The position numbers were made by a program, and so were the translations under genes. The notes beneath the pieces are model-generated. The model was not told the origin of the DNA. It ran no database searches and worked only from the letters and a program-made list of their open reading frames with translations. Of a stretch of DNA of 64,000 nt, positions 1 to 10,410 are shown piece after piece. The first letter of the stretch is position 1. The number at the start of each line of letters is the position of its first letter. This stretch comes from Liriodendron chinense (Eukaryota; Streptophyta; Magnoliopsida; Magnoliales; Magnoliaceae), in the NCBI GenBank assembly GCA_003013855.2, contig ML058507.1, forward strand, positions 3,968,001 to 4,032,000, in the 5' to 3' direction.

Positions 1-506
1 TATCAATCTCTCAGGATGAGCGATCAATCGCTCAGGCTGGGAGATCAATAAAAAATTCACACTTTAGTCCAGTAACAAATCTGCCAAAATCAGTATTCTG
101 TCGATTGATCTACAGGCTCTGTTGATCAATCGATCAGGCTGGGAGATCAATCGCTGGATCAATCTTTGGATCAATCTTCAGAACTGCAACTTTCTACATA
201 TTAATTTTCTAGCCCTGCAGCTCTGCACTTTTGTTTTTCTGACCCTTCCAGATCTTTTAACATGATTTCTTCAATCTTTTTCTTTATCTTTCAATTCCAT
301 CTTCCGTGGATTCTTTCTTCCATTCTTGGCCTTTCTTCCTTTGATCTTTAACATGTATTAGGAAGGTCTTTTATTATCAATTTGGTAAAGTCTCTCTCTC
401 ACTCTTACAATCACATAAGCATGCATTAGATAAGCCTTTAAACATAAAAGTCATCCATAATGTATGATGAATTGGGGTTAGATTATGCACAATTCAGAGC
501 TCAACA
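1..506 (-). repeat. LTR, right end (family A, GATCAATC variant), cut by window edge
   Basis: The right end GAGCTCAACA at 497-506, preceded by the block GAATTGGGGTTAG, is shared with the LTRs ending at 3765, 18560 and 24863. The copy starts left of the window. The sequence to its right is not the PPT seen beside other copies but integrase code of another element, so this LTR lies inserted in that integrase. In the variable part of the LTR this copy carries GATCAAT repeats where others carry GACCGGTC. Confidence 0.75.
22..175. repeat. Cluster of GATCAAT motifs inside the LTR
   Basis: GATCAAT occurs at 22-28, 43-49, 124-130, 145-151, 157-163 and 169-175, with the phrase CTCAGGCTGGGAGATCAAT partly repeated. 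It holds the place taken by GACCGGTC palindromes in related LTRs (3248-3495, 14918-15113). Confidence 0.7.
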
Positions 507-950
507 CCCGAGGCGTTTCGAACCTTGAAAAGATATTTTCTTTTAAGAACCGAATGACCGTTTTATGGTCATTATTACGAAATGGAATTGCCTCAACCCA
601 TTTGGAAACATAATCAACAGCAAGTAAGATATATACATTTTCGAAAGATGAGGGGAATGATCCTATGAAATCTATGCCCCAACAATTAAATATTTCAACA
701 ATCAAGATAGGATTGAGTGATATCATATTCTAACGGGATATTCATCTCAATTTCTGATAAGGCTCACAAGCCTAACAAAACTCATAAACATCTTTGAACA
801 TTGTGAGCTAGTAAAAGCCACACTGCAGAATTTTGGCGGTGGTCTTCCTAACTTAAAAGTGACCACCACATGCCTGAGAGTGATAGAAAGAGATGACATT
901 GTGTTGTTGTTGATTCGGCACACATCTCCTTATGATTTGATCGGGACATT
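507..950 (-). pseudogene. Ty3/gypsy integrase fragment (Athila/Tat type)
   Basis: Read on the minus strand, the fragment starts with a decayed H-H-C-C zinc-binding region (motifs HSQACGGHF, KILQCGFY, YEFC, ACEPYQK around 780-900). It continues into the catalytic core, with WGIDFIGSFP and VDYVSKWVEA between 726 and 580, and breaks off after ETPR where the LTR at 1-506 begins. The second catalytic Asp (normally in SDGGTHF) and the Glu are therefore missing. In-frame stops interrupt the zinc region. Integrase joins retroviral-type cDNA to the genome; this piece is dead. The CACTA terminus at 1056 lies just upstream of it, so the fragment is probably the host into which both neighbours inserted. 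Confidence 0.8.
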
Positions 951-1055
951 ACTTAAATAAGTACATGCAGTCCCATAAGAACTTTTATTTACCTCTATGA
1001 AAAATTTAATCCTATCTTGCTTTGACCAATGAGTGAGAGTAAAACCTGTAGCAAG

Positions 1056-1067
1056 CACTACAAGAAA
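1056..1067 (+). repeat. CACTA terminal inverted repeat
   Basis: CACTACAAGAAA is the conserved terminal sequence of plant CACTA elements. It is followed at 1076-1087 by the first subterminal motif TTACCGACGAAA. Confidence 0.85.
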
Positions 1068-1069
1068 TT

Positions 1070-1660
1070 AGGTTTTTACCGACGAAATAATTCGTCGGTT
1101 TTGAATCATATTTCATCGAGAAATGTTATTGCCGACGAAATTTTTCGCGGCTAACATCATCGCAAAAAGGGCGTCGGTAAAGGCTTTTCCCAATGAAAAA
1201 TCGGTGTGTCGGTAATAATAAAATAATTACCGATGAAAAAAATCATCGAAAAAAAAATATGATTTTTGGTCAGAAAAAATGTGTTTCGTCGGTAAATAAA
1301 GTTTTTTCCGAAGAAATTTTTTGTAGGTAAAACTATTACCTACGAATTTTTTTGTAGGGAAAAATTTTTACTTAAGAAAAATTTCGTCAGTAAAAACTTT
1401 TACCTACGAAAAATTTCATCGATAAAAATTTTCCTCTGCAAAAAAATTTGTAAGTAAAAACTATTACCTATAAAAAAATCTGTAGGTAAAAATTCTTGCT
1501 CCGCTATTACCTATGAAATATTTCGTTAGTAATAGTTTTTACCAATGAAAAATTTCGTAGATAAAAGATTTACAACGAATTGTTTCCAACGAATTGTTTC
1601 GTCGGTAAAACTTTATGCTTCCTTATTACCTATGAAATATTTCGTCGGTAATGGTCTTCC
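1070..1660. repeat. CACTA subterminal repeats
   Basis: Degenerate copies of TTACCGACGAAA and its complement TTTCGTCGGTAA alternate through the region (for example 1076-1087 and around 1280-1295, 1385 and 1600-1650). Such subterminal motifs are the usual binding sites of the smaller CACTA protein (TNPA in En/Spm). Many copies have CG changed to TA or CA. Confidence 0.75.
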
Positions 1661-2167
1661 CCTTCCTAATTCCAGTTATATTCAAAATTCAGGAAAAAAT
1701 TCCTGATATACACCTGTAAATAAACCTACTACAATACATTTTGATCCTATTCACATCCACATACATACGAACAAACACAAACCTCACCATCCATACACAA
1801 ATAATCCATTCCACATCTACAAAAAACCCACATTCATCCACACACAAATACATACAAGTTTAACATTCATACATAAAAAAAATCATGAAGATAAAGGCGG
1901 AGGTGGCGGGGCATCGGTGCCAAAGTGTGCAGTGAGAGCCTGAAACATCTCCTACATCCGTCGCTCATGCTTCACCTGCAACTCCTCGATCCTCCACTCC
2001 TGCTCCTCCCGTCGCCTCTCCTCCTCCTCTCTGCCTCTGCTCCTCCTCGTCCCTACGTCTCTGCTCCTCCTCCCCCTGCCTCTCCAACTGCTCTTTAATC
2101 TCATCGACGACGACCCGTATCCGCTGAACCTCTCTGTCCGCGATATCAGCTCGGCGCAGAGCGCTCT

Positions 2168-3765
2168 TGTTCGCTTCCCCAAGTGTAGGGTTGCGATGTA
2201 GTAATAAACTCTGTAAGACCGAGGTCGATCCACAGGGACTATGTAGGATCTCACAAATTCATCCACAAGTGTCTATTGAAGTCTACTAATCAGATTGTTG
2301 TTGAAGTTGAAGTGAGTAACAAAAGCTAAATTAAATTGAAAGTAATTAATTGTAAGAGGGCACTAGGGAATCAAGGATCCACTTGTAGCAATCCCTGATG
2401 TTCAATCCGCTGTGGTTGTTATTCTCTCAACTAGAATCGACATTCCTGTCCTTCCAGTCGGATGATAAAACTGTTAAACCAAACAATCTGTAATATGTAA
2501 GTTCTATGCATAAGATTCACTCAATCTAGGCTGAGCTGAGCATGCTCAATTGCATAGGTCATTCCCCTTTCCTATAGGTCCAGTTCTCAATCATAACCAT
2601 CCCCAAGTCCTCTCACAAGACAAGGTTAGATTAGGATTTGAACTAGATTCAAATCACCAGCACAGTCCTTACATATTCCAGAAAATCAAAAATAGAACTT
2701 TGGCCTGAAGTCCCTTTATGAAGAGCTTAGTACTAGAGCGCACTCCGATTCCTCGGATCATACAGGTCTATACCGTTGCAAACAAATTAAAAAGATAAGT
2801 AATTCATCCAAACATCCATGAGTCATCACAAGACTAAGAAAAATTACTTAAAAACTTGTATAAACTTCAAACCTTAGTTCATAATCATGAATTCCAAAAC
2901 TAAAACCACTTAACTACGAATTAAAACATCTTGGATTCACTACAAGCTTCACCTCTTAGCCCTAGCTAAGAGGTTTAGCTGCTCATGATCCAAGGAAACA
3001 TGAAACAACTACAAAAAGCATGAAAACAGCAAAGCAAACCAAAAGGAGTTGTGAAACTCCAATCTTCACTTCCACAGCCTCCAACCTCGCTTGAACCCTT
3101 CTAGGATACCCTAGGAACGATCCCTAGGTGTCCTCTTATAGTCTGGAGGCTCCACAACGTCGGAATAATCGGGAATTTGCGAAACTCTTACGCAGCGCAG
3201 AGAAAATCGGAAAGAAATTAGAAGTTTCTAAGTTCATACGCATGGCCGACCGGTCAAGACCAGTCGGCCTCAAGTGAAAACACTCCAGCAAACATCACCG
3301 ACCGGTCATGACCGGTCGGGCCTATTCCTTCTTGGTCCAGCAAGCATGTCCGACCGGTCATGACCGGTCGAACGCCTTCAACACTTTTCCAGCACCAATG
3401 ACCGACCGGTCATGACCGGTCGGTCCCCTTCAATAATACCCAATATACATGACTGACCGGTCACTGACCGATCTGGCTTCCTTGGCCGACCGGTCACGAT
3501 CGGTCAGCTTCATTTTCTTCTTATTTTCTTCCTTTCTTTCATCTGCTTTCTTCTCTTCTTTAGTTCTTTCTTTCTTTTCTTCTGTGGTCCTCAAACATTC
3601 TTCATCAGAATGATCCCGAGTGGGCTCTTTATGTCTTCAATTGAGTAGAGTCTACCCTCAATCCTGTAGTCACAAAACATGCATTGAATTAGCTTACAAA
3701 CCATATAAACCTTGCACAATGAGTGATGAATTGGGGTTAGAATATACACAATTAAGAGCTCAACA
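2168..3765 (-). repeat. LTR, family A copy 2
   Basis: Starts TGTTCGCTTCCCCAAGTGTA and ends GAGCTCAACA. It shares the blocks AAGTGTAGGGTTGCGA, GTAGTAATAA and CTTAGCCCTAGCTAAGAGG with the LTRs at 7627, 13976 and 23171. About 1.6 kb long. The insertion interrupts the C-terminal exon of the CACTA Transposase_24-like gene. Confidence 0.8.
3246..3510. repeat. 52-bp repeats with GACCGGTC palindromes in the LTR
   Basis: GACCGGTC, itself a perfect palindrome, starts at 3248, 3300, 3352, 3404, 3455 and 3488, so the first four are exactly 52 bp apart. Most are followed after two bases by a second GACCGGTC or a near copy, forming a larger palindrome. The spacers between palindromes differ much more than the palindromes do. 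Confidence 0.85.
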
Positions 3766-5475
3766 CACCCCCCAACCAGCATTTTGCTAGTCCCGAGCAA
3801 AACATGCGCGAAGCTAATCTCATTCTTCAAAAACTCAACTCTCTTTCAGAAACCATCCTTCTATACATTCCAAGGTTCATAAGTGTAAGATTCAGAAAGA
3901 TTAGGAGTCAAAGGTTGGAACCGTAAATCCTCAAGGCATAATAGGCATTCATATGAGATTCCCACTGATTGGTTGACAAATAGAGGGACTTGAACAAATT
4001 CATCCTAGTGTGGGTAGTGAAAATTCATTCCATGAGTTTCTAGGATTATCTTCTTCATAGGTCAACTAGACTATTGAACTCAAGGTACATAGAGCCACAT
4101 CAAGCCAATGACAGAAATTTGCCTTACCGTCCTTCCGACGACTTTCACACTACGTCCCATTTTCGGCTTTGGTTACGGGTAGACCATCCCCCGGTTGGTA
4201 GTAGGTAGCCCTAATCGGAATTTTCCACCGTTTTTCCACATTCCCAATTTCATCCTTCCTTTTCCTTTTTCTTTTTAAATTAGATAGGATTTTTAAAAAT
4301 CCATATCTTTCATTATTTTCCCATGGACAAGGATGGACAAAGTACCCCGGCCTGATTGCTCAATACTTTAATTCAAAGTCTAGCTAATCCATAAATCACA
4401 TAATCCCTTCAACTCATGAAAATCGTGTAATGTGAACTAGGTGTAAAAGTGTTCAGATTTTCTATCAATCACAAAAGTAGACTTATAATAAATGCATGAA
4501 AATAATATATCAACTTAATAATCATCAGTAATTTCTTACCATGTCGTAACGATGTCGTACAAATGACTTTAAACCAGCTACGTGGTTCACTTGTAACTTT
4601 TCCCTGTTCGTAGAATTTATTCTACTCCTTTTCTGAACACATTATTCAAAATACATTGTTATTAATTACGAATTTAATTGTTACCTTAAGATATCGTAAA
4701 TATGTAAATATTACCTGAAAAGCCTCCAATGAAAATCTCTCGCAGAGTATCCGCCAGTCGTCTATAGTCACATGTGGCGGTGCGAACAGTACGGCCTCAT
4801 CGTGCATCCTGCACCGCTTGTACCACTGGTGTAATTCTCCGCGATACTCCTTAAACCGCTCTCTGATCATGTCGTTGACGGCATGGGAAATGTATGGAAC
4901 ATTCAAATCGAAGACAAATTTATCCTGCAGTTTCGTAAATACTAGATTAAGGTAATAAACTTATTAAGAAAATCACTTAATCGTAATTGAACTTTCACAA
5001 AAGAAATTTTCAATTTACTAAAATTTACCTGAAGGCGCTGACGGATGAGCTGTCGCACATCATCTGTCGCGTCTGTCCAACGGGGGGTGGTGGCGGGGAT
5101 CAAAGATCGACATAGTACACCGACCTCAAACGTAAACAGCCTGACAATGTCCCCAACAAGTCTAAGGCAGTCTTGTGAGAACTTACCGCCACCCTACCCT
5201 CACGCGTAAGTCGCTCTAAAACTAACCCACGTGTGGGTCCACATCCTCGTCGGCTGGTAGAAGATGCTAGCGTGAAAAGAAATATGTAAGTAACAACATA
5301 AACAGAAATCACTAAATAAATATGTATAGACTTACATGTAGTGCCCGGTGTATGCTCAACCGAAGGATCAAACGCCTGTGATGCACCATGCGACGTTGAT
5401 GCTGTCTACGTTGCATCATGGGTGGAAGGGGTAGATCCAGTGTGCAAATGACCTAATCTCCCACCTAGGTGCCAT

Positions 5476-5767
5476 GACTGAATATGTATGAATTACAAAC
5501 TTATAAATTTAAACAATGTCAATTCAAGTTTATGAACATCAATATAACAAACACATTAAACTTTACAGTCCAAGTAGTGTTCATGGTAGAATGAATTTGT
5601 GCTTATGATTAGAGAGATGATAAAAATATGATTAGACAATTACACTATAATGCAAGTAGAATATAATAAAATATAAACAGAATATAAAAGTTTGAAATTC
5701 CATTACATATTGTCATTCTATATTAAATATATATATTTCATTGTAATATGAAACAACTTCGGATCAA
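5476..5767. other. AT-rich non-coding stretch in the CACTA element
   Basis: About 80% A+T, with no open frame or recognised motif. It probably represents an intron or the spacer between the two CACTA genes. Confidence 0.5.
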
Positions 5768-6148
5768 CTATCCGAAATACTCCATGTGTAAGTTATTGTA
5801 TGCTGCAGATGTATGTGTCAAGCTGTATGAAGCACTCGACATTGTTACAGCCAACATGCCAGTTACAATAGGAGAAATCTGATCTCTCGGGACTCTGTTC
5901 AGATGTGTAAGTGACAATGTCGCATCTTCCATACGAAGTTTCCCACAGTTATATTCCTCCATCAGGTCCAAAATTTCTTTGAGATTGTATAATCTTTCAT
6001 CTGAGTCATCGTCTTCCTCCATACATTTATTGACCAGACCGAGTATCTCTCTGGCCCTACCAGAAGAATATAGGGCCAAAAAGTCCATCCGCAACAGCTG
6101 ATGAAGTATGCTGCGTGCTTCCGCTACTCTCTGGTTTGTGGAGGACAT
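5768..6148 (-). CDS. Hypothetical small acidic protein in the CACTA element
   Basis: An open frame of 126 codons from the ATG at 6148 (MSSTNQRVAEA), with a helical, leucine-rich and acidic make-up (MEEDDDSDER in the middle) and no family that I recognise. It lies between the TNP2 acidic tail (6286) and the Transposase_24-like exons, on the same strand. It could be the first exon of the second gene, a third small CACTA gene, or chance. It is uninterrupted although the flanking genes are broken, which gives mild support for it being coding. No function is proposed. Confidence 0.35.
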   Translation of the reverse strand: MSSTNQRVAEARSILHQLLRMDFLALYSSGRAREILGLVNKCMEEDDDSDERLYNLKEILDLMEEYNCGKLRMEDATLSLTHLNRVPRDQISPIVTGMLAVTMSSASYSLTHTSAAYNNLHMEYFG

Positions 6149-6285
6149 GATCAGAAAGTGACTCAACTGCAAATGTGGATTATAAACAAGTCAATTCAAG
6201 GAATAAATAATGACTTATAAAACATATGTACATATAATAATCAAATTATTCGAATTGAAAAATGAGATGTAAATCTTGTGTACAT

Positions 6286-7626
6286 TTAATAATCGTCGTC
6301 TGTATCATTATCGCTTAGGACTCTTTCTTCTTCACCATCATTATCGCTGATCAGTATTTCCTCTTCATCATCTGCAACGTCGTCATCAATGAAAGCGCTA
6401 TCATCTCTAACAATGTCATTTATGATTGATGCATCAACATGATCAGGTGGCACATCATCTCTATTCAATTGCACCACATCAATATCAACATTTGGATCAT
6501 TTCATCTATCCCAAGATGGCATGTCTTCTTGATATGCTTGTTCAACCGACGATATTCCATTTCTCCCTTCATCGTTATCTTCAACGTCTAGTTCGGGAAC
6601 GTCAAATATGTTCTTGGGCTTTATTTTCTATACCACGTGCCAAGAGCCGCCTAACTTGGTGTCAGCGAGGTAGAATACTTGTTGGCTTGGCTGGCTATGA
6701 TAAATGGGTAGTCTTTAAACCACTTCCGAGATAAATTTACGCTCGTAAAGTAGTTGTCAGTCTGTATTCCCAACTTCTTATTTCCAATGTCCCACCAATC
6801 GCATTTAAATAAGTACACCCGATTTCTCATATAATAACTTAACTCAATAATATCTGTCAAAACGCCATAAAAGTCAATTTCTATCTCCTCATGCATTCCC
6901 TTCACAACCACCCCACTATTTTGTGTGGTCATATACTTCTCAAGCTCTTCAGTGTGGAACCGAATCCCGTTTACAATAAAGCCTGTATATCTAGATACAC
7001 ATCTATCAGAGCCACACGCTAGTGAGTAGAGTGCATAAGATGCATCCGCAGATTTGCTAGCGTGCAACGTCTTCATCTATTATCATGTACATAATATAAA
7101 TGTTTATAGATTTGAGATTAGGTGTAAATATTGTGCAATACAACAATATTATAAGTGTGGTGAGATAGAAGGTGAATTAATCTTACACGTTTTGCAAACC
7201 ATTCTGGAAACTGATCCTGATGCATTTGATCATAATTTGTAGGGTATTGGGACTTCATCTCCTCGATGTGTTCATTATATATAATTGGCACGTTATCAGT
7301 AAGAAATTTTAAGATCATCGTATGTAGATATACAATTATCGATTGAAGACTTACTCTAAGTACGACTCTATTTCTTCACAATTATGCAATACGTACCACC
7401 GCGCGTTTGCTTGATCTTCATGGTCCATATCCTAAAACTGTCGGCGATCCTAAAGGACGGATGTTATGTGCGAATACAGATATGAGTCCTTGTTCATGCT
7501 CCTGCCCTTCATCGGCATTCCGATCTTCTCGGTTGAATCTAGTCTCTATGCTATGAAGATACATTGAGCAAAATGTCAGGCACTCATTATTAATGTACTC
7601 CTTAGCAATAGATCCCTCTGGACGTG
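6286..7626 (-). pseudogene. TNP2: CACTA TNP2 transposase, C-terminal half (DUF4218 end, DUF4216, acidic tail)
   Basis: This is the continuation of the gene that starts at 27250, displaced by the LTR element 7627-24863. Minus-strand order: the rest of DUF4218 (PEGSIAKEY, ECLTFCSMYL, ETRFNR at 7621-7480), a joining block with FPEWFAKRV (7318-7118), DUF4216 (7076-6660, with FIVNGIRFHTEE, GVLTDIIELSYY, FKCDWWD), the linker GGSWHVV-stop-KIKP (about 6640), and the acidic Asp/Glu tail ending DTDDDY with stop at 6286. Gln-to-stop changes near 6625 and a stop near 6505 show that it is dead. TNP2 is the catalytic transposase of CACTA elements. Confidence 0.85.
7622..7626 (+). repeat. Target-site duplication ACGTG, left copy
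   Basis: ACGTG directly precedes the LTR start TGTTCAC at 7627 and recurs directly after the LTR end GAGCTCAACA at 24864-24868. This is a 5-bp duplication, as made by LTR-element integrase. Confidence 0.9.
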
Positions 7627-8757
7627 TGTTCACTTCCCAAGTGTAGGGTTGCGAAGTAGTAATAATTCGAAAAGACCGAGTATCGTTCCCACAGAGATTT
7701 ATGAATGGGTATTCTCAAAATTTGTCTAAAACAACTAGTAATTAAGATCCTATTAAGAACTAAAGCTGAAAAATAGTGATTTGAGTTTAAACAATGATTT
7801 ATGAAAGGTATATCAATCTAAAAAGGCGCTAAAGCGCCAAGGATCCACTTTTGACAAGTTTCAATGCATCAACACAACTAGGTCTCTCATAACTCAATCG
7901 GAATCGAATTCATATCTCTATCTGATCGGAATATAGAGCGGTTTAACCAACAATTATCCAAAACAAGTGCTTATTCATTGATTTGATTCCCACAACAATG
8001 CTTAGGCCTTGGGCACACTCAATTGTGTAGGCCAAGCCTCTTTCCAATCTAGTTGAGATTCATAACCATAGCCTTCATCAAATCCTATCACTAGACTTGA
8101 TTACAACTAATGATTAGAACTCTAATTAAATCAAAATCAATCAACAAACAGTTATTTCATATTACTACAAAAGATAAGAACTTTAGTTGAGTGAGTTCCC
8201 ACATGAAAATCAGGCCATTGTACACAAGGCAATCAAAGGGTCTACCATGCCCGGAGTCGATGATAGATCAATGAACTACACAAGCATAAACAATGCTCAG
8301 AAGCTAAATTACTAAGCTAGGATCACTAAGAATCACATGAGCCCGGAGTCATCAAGAGATCAAAGTAAAAACCCAACTAGTACTTGATTCAAACTCACAT
8401 TAACTAAAATTCATCAATTAAATCATAAAAAGAAAACCTAGGTTGCATCAATCCATCAAAAACAAATCAAAAGGTTCACCTCTTAGCCCTAGCTAAGAGG
8501 TTTTAGTTCATCTCTAACATCCTTGAATTAAAAGCCTTAAAAACATAAAAAACTACTAAAACAGGAATAAAACTAAGAAAACTTGAAGTAGAATCCGTCT
8601 CCTAAGCAATCCCCACGTCTTAGCATGCTCTGGTATGAAGGGAAGAAGTCCTTTTATAGCTTGGAGGTGTCCATTGCGTAAGAAACTTCCAGATTGCGCA
8701 AGGATTTACGCACTTGCGCAAAGAATTTCGGAGCCCGATTTAGAAACTGCTGTTTAC
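7627..8757 (-). repeat. Left (3') LTR of the TR-GAG-like element, outer part
   Basis: Nearly identical to 23171-24315 up to GAAACTGCTGTTTAC, where similarity stops abruptly at 8757. The missing remainder of the LTR is found at 18055-18560, after the inserted block. About 55 bp of LTR at the break have no counterpart. Confidence 0.85.
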
Positions 8758-9216
8758 ACGATGATAATTTTTGCAAAGCCGAGGATGTACGGTGTGATCC
8801 ATCCGTTCGCCTATCTGCTACAGGAACAAATTGGTCTAATCACCCCTCTGATCCTACGGTGAAGATGGTCACCGGATCAGATCTATGGATCAAATCTGAT
8901 AGATGGAACAGATGAACTCTCTAAGCTTATTCCTTTCTTTTCTCTCCGTATATCACTTATGGTTTTTCTTTTTCGTATTTTGTACCGGAAGAGAACTATC
9001 CCTTTTATAATACTCATACGAGAGATAAAAGGGATAAGATGGTGAGATGAGATAAGGTTTATCCTTATCTCATCTAACCACCTCCGGAATTTGAAAGTCA
9101 AATTCTCGGAAGGAAAAGGGATGCGGTAACTTCCTATGGTTCTCGATCCACTCCCTATGGGTCCCAATCCACAAGTGGTTGCCCACAAGTGGGCCCCCAA
9201 AGGTCCACAACCAACA
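8758..9216 (-). repeat. Candidate 3' LTR of the copia element
   Basis: On the minus strand a copia-type polypurine tract, AAGTGGGAGA (9226-9217), is followed by TGTTGGTTGTGG. This is the expected start of a 3' LTR, which would run to the break at 8758. No matching 5' LTR could be recognised near 15800-18050, so the call rests on the tract and position alone. Confidence 0.4.
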
Positions 9217-9226
9217 TCTCCCACTT
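9217..9226 (-). other. Copia-type polypurine tract
   Basis: Minus strand AAGTGGGAGA directly before TGTTGG. Tracts of this form prime plus-strand synthesis in plant copia elements. Confidence 0.55.
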
Positions 9227-10410
9227 AATCACATTGTGGGGTAGGCACATCATGAGAGTTCATCTAGCTCATCACATAATAATCAAAACCAAAGAATCAC
9301 GATCAAAAGAATAAGAAGCGTGGGACCAGCTGGAACACCGTTATCTTCTCATAGGTGTTTGAGTACTAAGAGACCACCTATCTAGCACTCAATAACCCAA
9401 GCTTTGCATTGCCTGTCCTAGTCCGCATGACCACACCGGATAGAGTTAACTCCCAATCTGGAGTACTCGACCAACATACGCACTTATCCAACTTATCGAG
9501 TTTATTCTGAAAAAACTTGGTTTTTCTACAAACATCAATTTGAATTCTTTTTAAAGTAATATATATACATATATATTTTGAAAGAGAATATCGTTTGTAA
9601 AAGTCTAAGAAAACTCGATACTGCCGGCGGATAAGTCTTCAAGTGCGTATTTATAGTTCTAGAAACTTGGTGTAACTGTCACGGGATCTTCCCCACGCAG
9701 GTGTGTAATTTGGAATTGATCAAGCCGCTTTCCTAGCATAACCGAGTCTGGCCAATCAAGGGCCTTTCGTCATCGTATACTAAAGTAGCGACACTTAATC
9801 TCATCCTCTTGTACACAAGAGGAGGGTAGCTGAGGACACAAAGAGTTACCTACGGGACTGGCTACTCGCACGTTGTAATGATTAGATCGAATCAAAGCAA
9901 TCTGTAGGTAATAGGTCCAAGCACGTGGCTACAATCCACGCCGTAAATTAGACAATACTAGGTATCTGTCGGGTCTACATTACGCAAGTCATCTCACATG
10001 AGGTATGACTCATCTCATAACCTCACGACTTGGCTGTGATACAGGCCATAACATTATCCGCATTATGAGTAATGGTGCGACTATGTTATTCGACTTTGTC
10101 AGTCTCATCTTCAATCTTATAGGACTGAAGGCGGATACAACTCATTCTCATCCTCATCCTTTATTATTATCAATAAAGGGTGGTTCATACCTCAGTGTAT
10201 GAACATTACCCCAAGTGTACCTCTCTTGTACATTTAGGGTTGGTCAACCCGTGCGAGTGGGTAACCGGCCTGCTGATAATAGTTGAAATCCTACTTGATC
10301 TCAAAGAAAATGCTGATGATCTACATACCTAGTCTAACAAGTGCTCAATACTGAATAAAATGAATTTATTATTCATGAAAGATCAAAGATACATGATACA
10401 AGCATATCAA
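9227..10410 (-). other. Copia 3' untranslated region
   Basis: Nearly 1.2 kb between the pol stop (10411-10413) and the polypurine tract, with no convincing open frame. It holds an alternating TATATATACATATATAT stretch near 9560 and a CTATAAATAC motif on the minus strand near 9650. It is unusually long for a copia 3' UTR. Confidence 0.45.

Larger units (their letters stand above)
2168..4485 (-). mobile_element. Truncated LTR retroelement (family A): 3' LTR plus 3' internal end
   Basis: The full LTR occupies 2168-3765 (TGTTCGC...GAGCTCAACA). It is followed by a polypurine tract (minus strand GGTTGGGGGGTG) and about 720 bp of 3' non-coding sequence similar to 18561-19280. Similarity stops near 4485, where CACTA gene sequence resumes, so the 5' part of the element is lost. 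No coding region remains. Confidence 0.75.
1883..5475 (-). pseudogene. CACTA second protein, Transposase_24 (Ptta/En/Spm) type, split by an LTR insertion
   Basis: Coding blocks in minus-strand order: a Ser/Thr-rich start (about 5459-5342, STPSTHDAT), a block with GPTRGL (5280-5090), a short block ending RQLIRQRLQ (about 5090-5030), and the diagnostic block with PPHVTIDDWRILC (4915-4720). This last matches the plant Transposase_24 family. The C-terminus (2167-1883) is a charged EEEERRREEQ coiled coil ending EMFQALTAHFG and a proline run, with stop TGA at 1883-1885. Blocks are separated by AT-rich introns and by the LTR fragment at 2168-4485. Stops occur in frame, one replacing Gln in RRM-stop-EMFQ near 1950 and one in the first block. 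In En/Spm the matching protein binds subterminal repeats; that role here is inferred. Confidence 0.7.

Noticed and set aside
10005..10202. Small plus-strand frame in the copia 3' region
   Set aside because: Short, antisense to the element and without recognised features; it lies in a long untranslated region.
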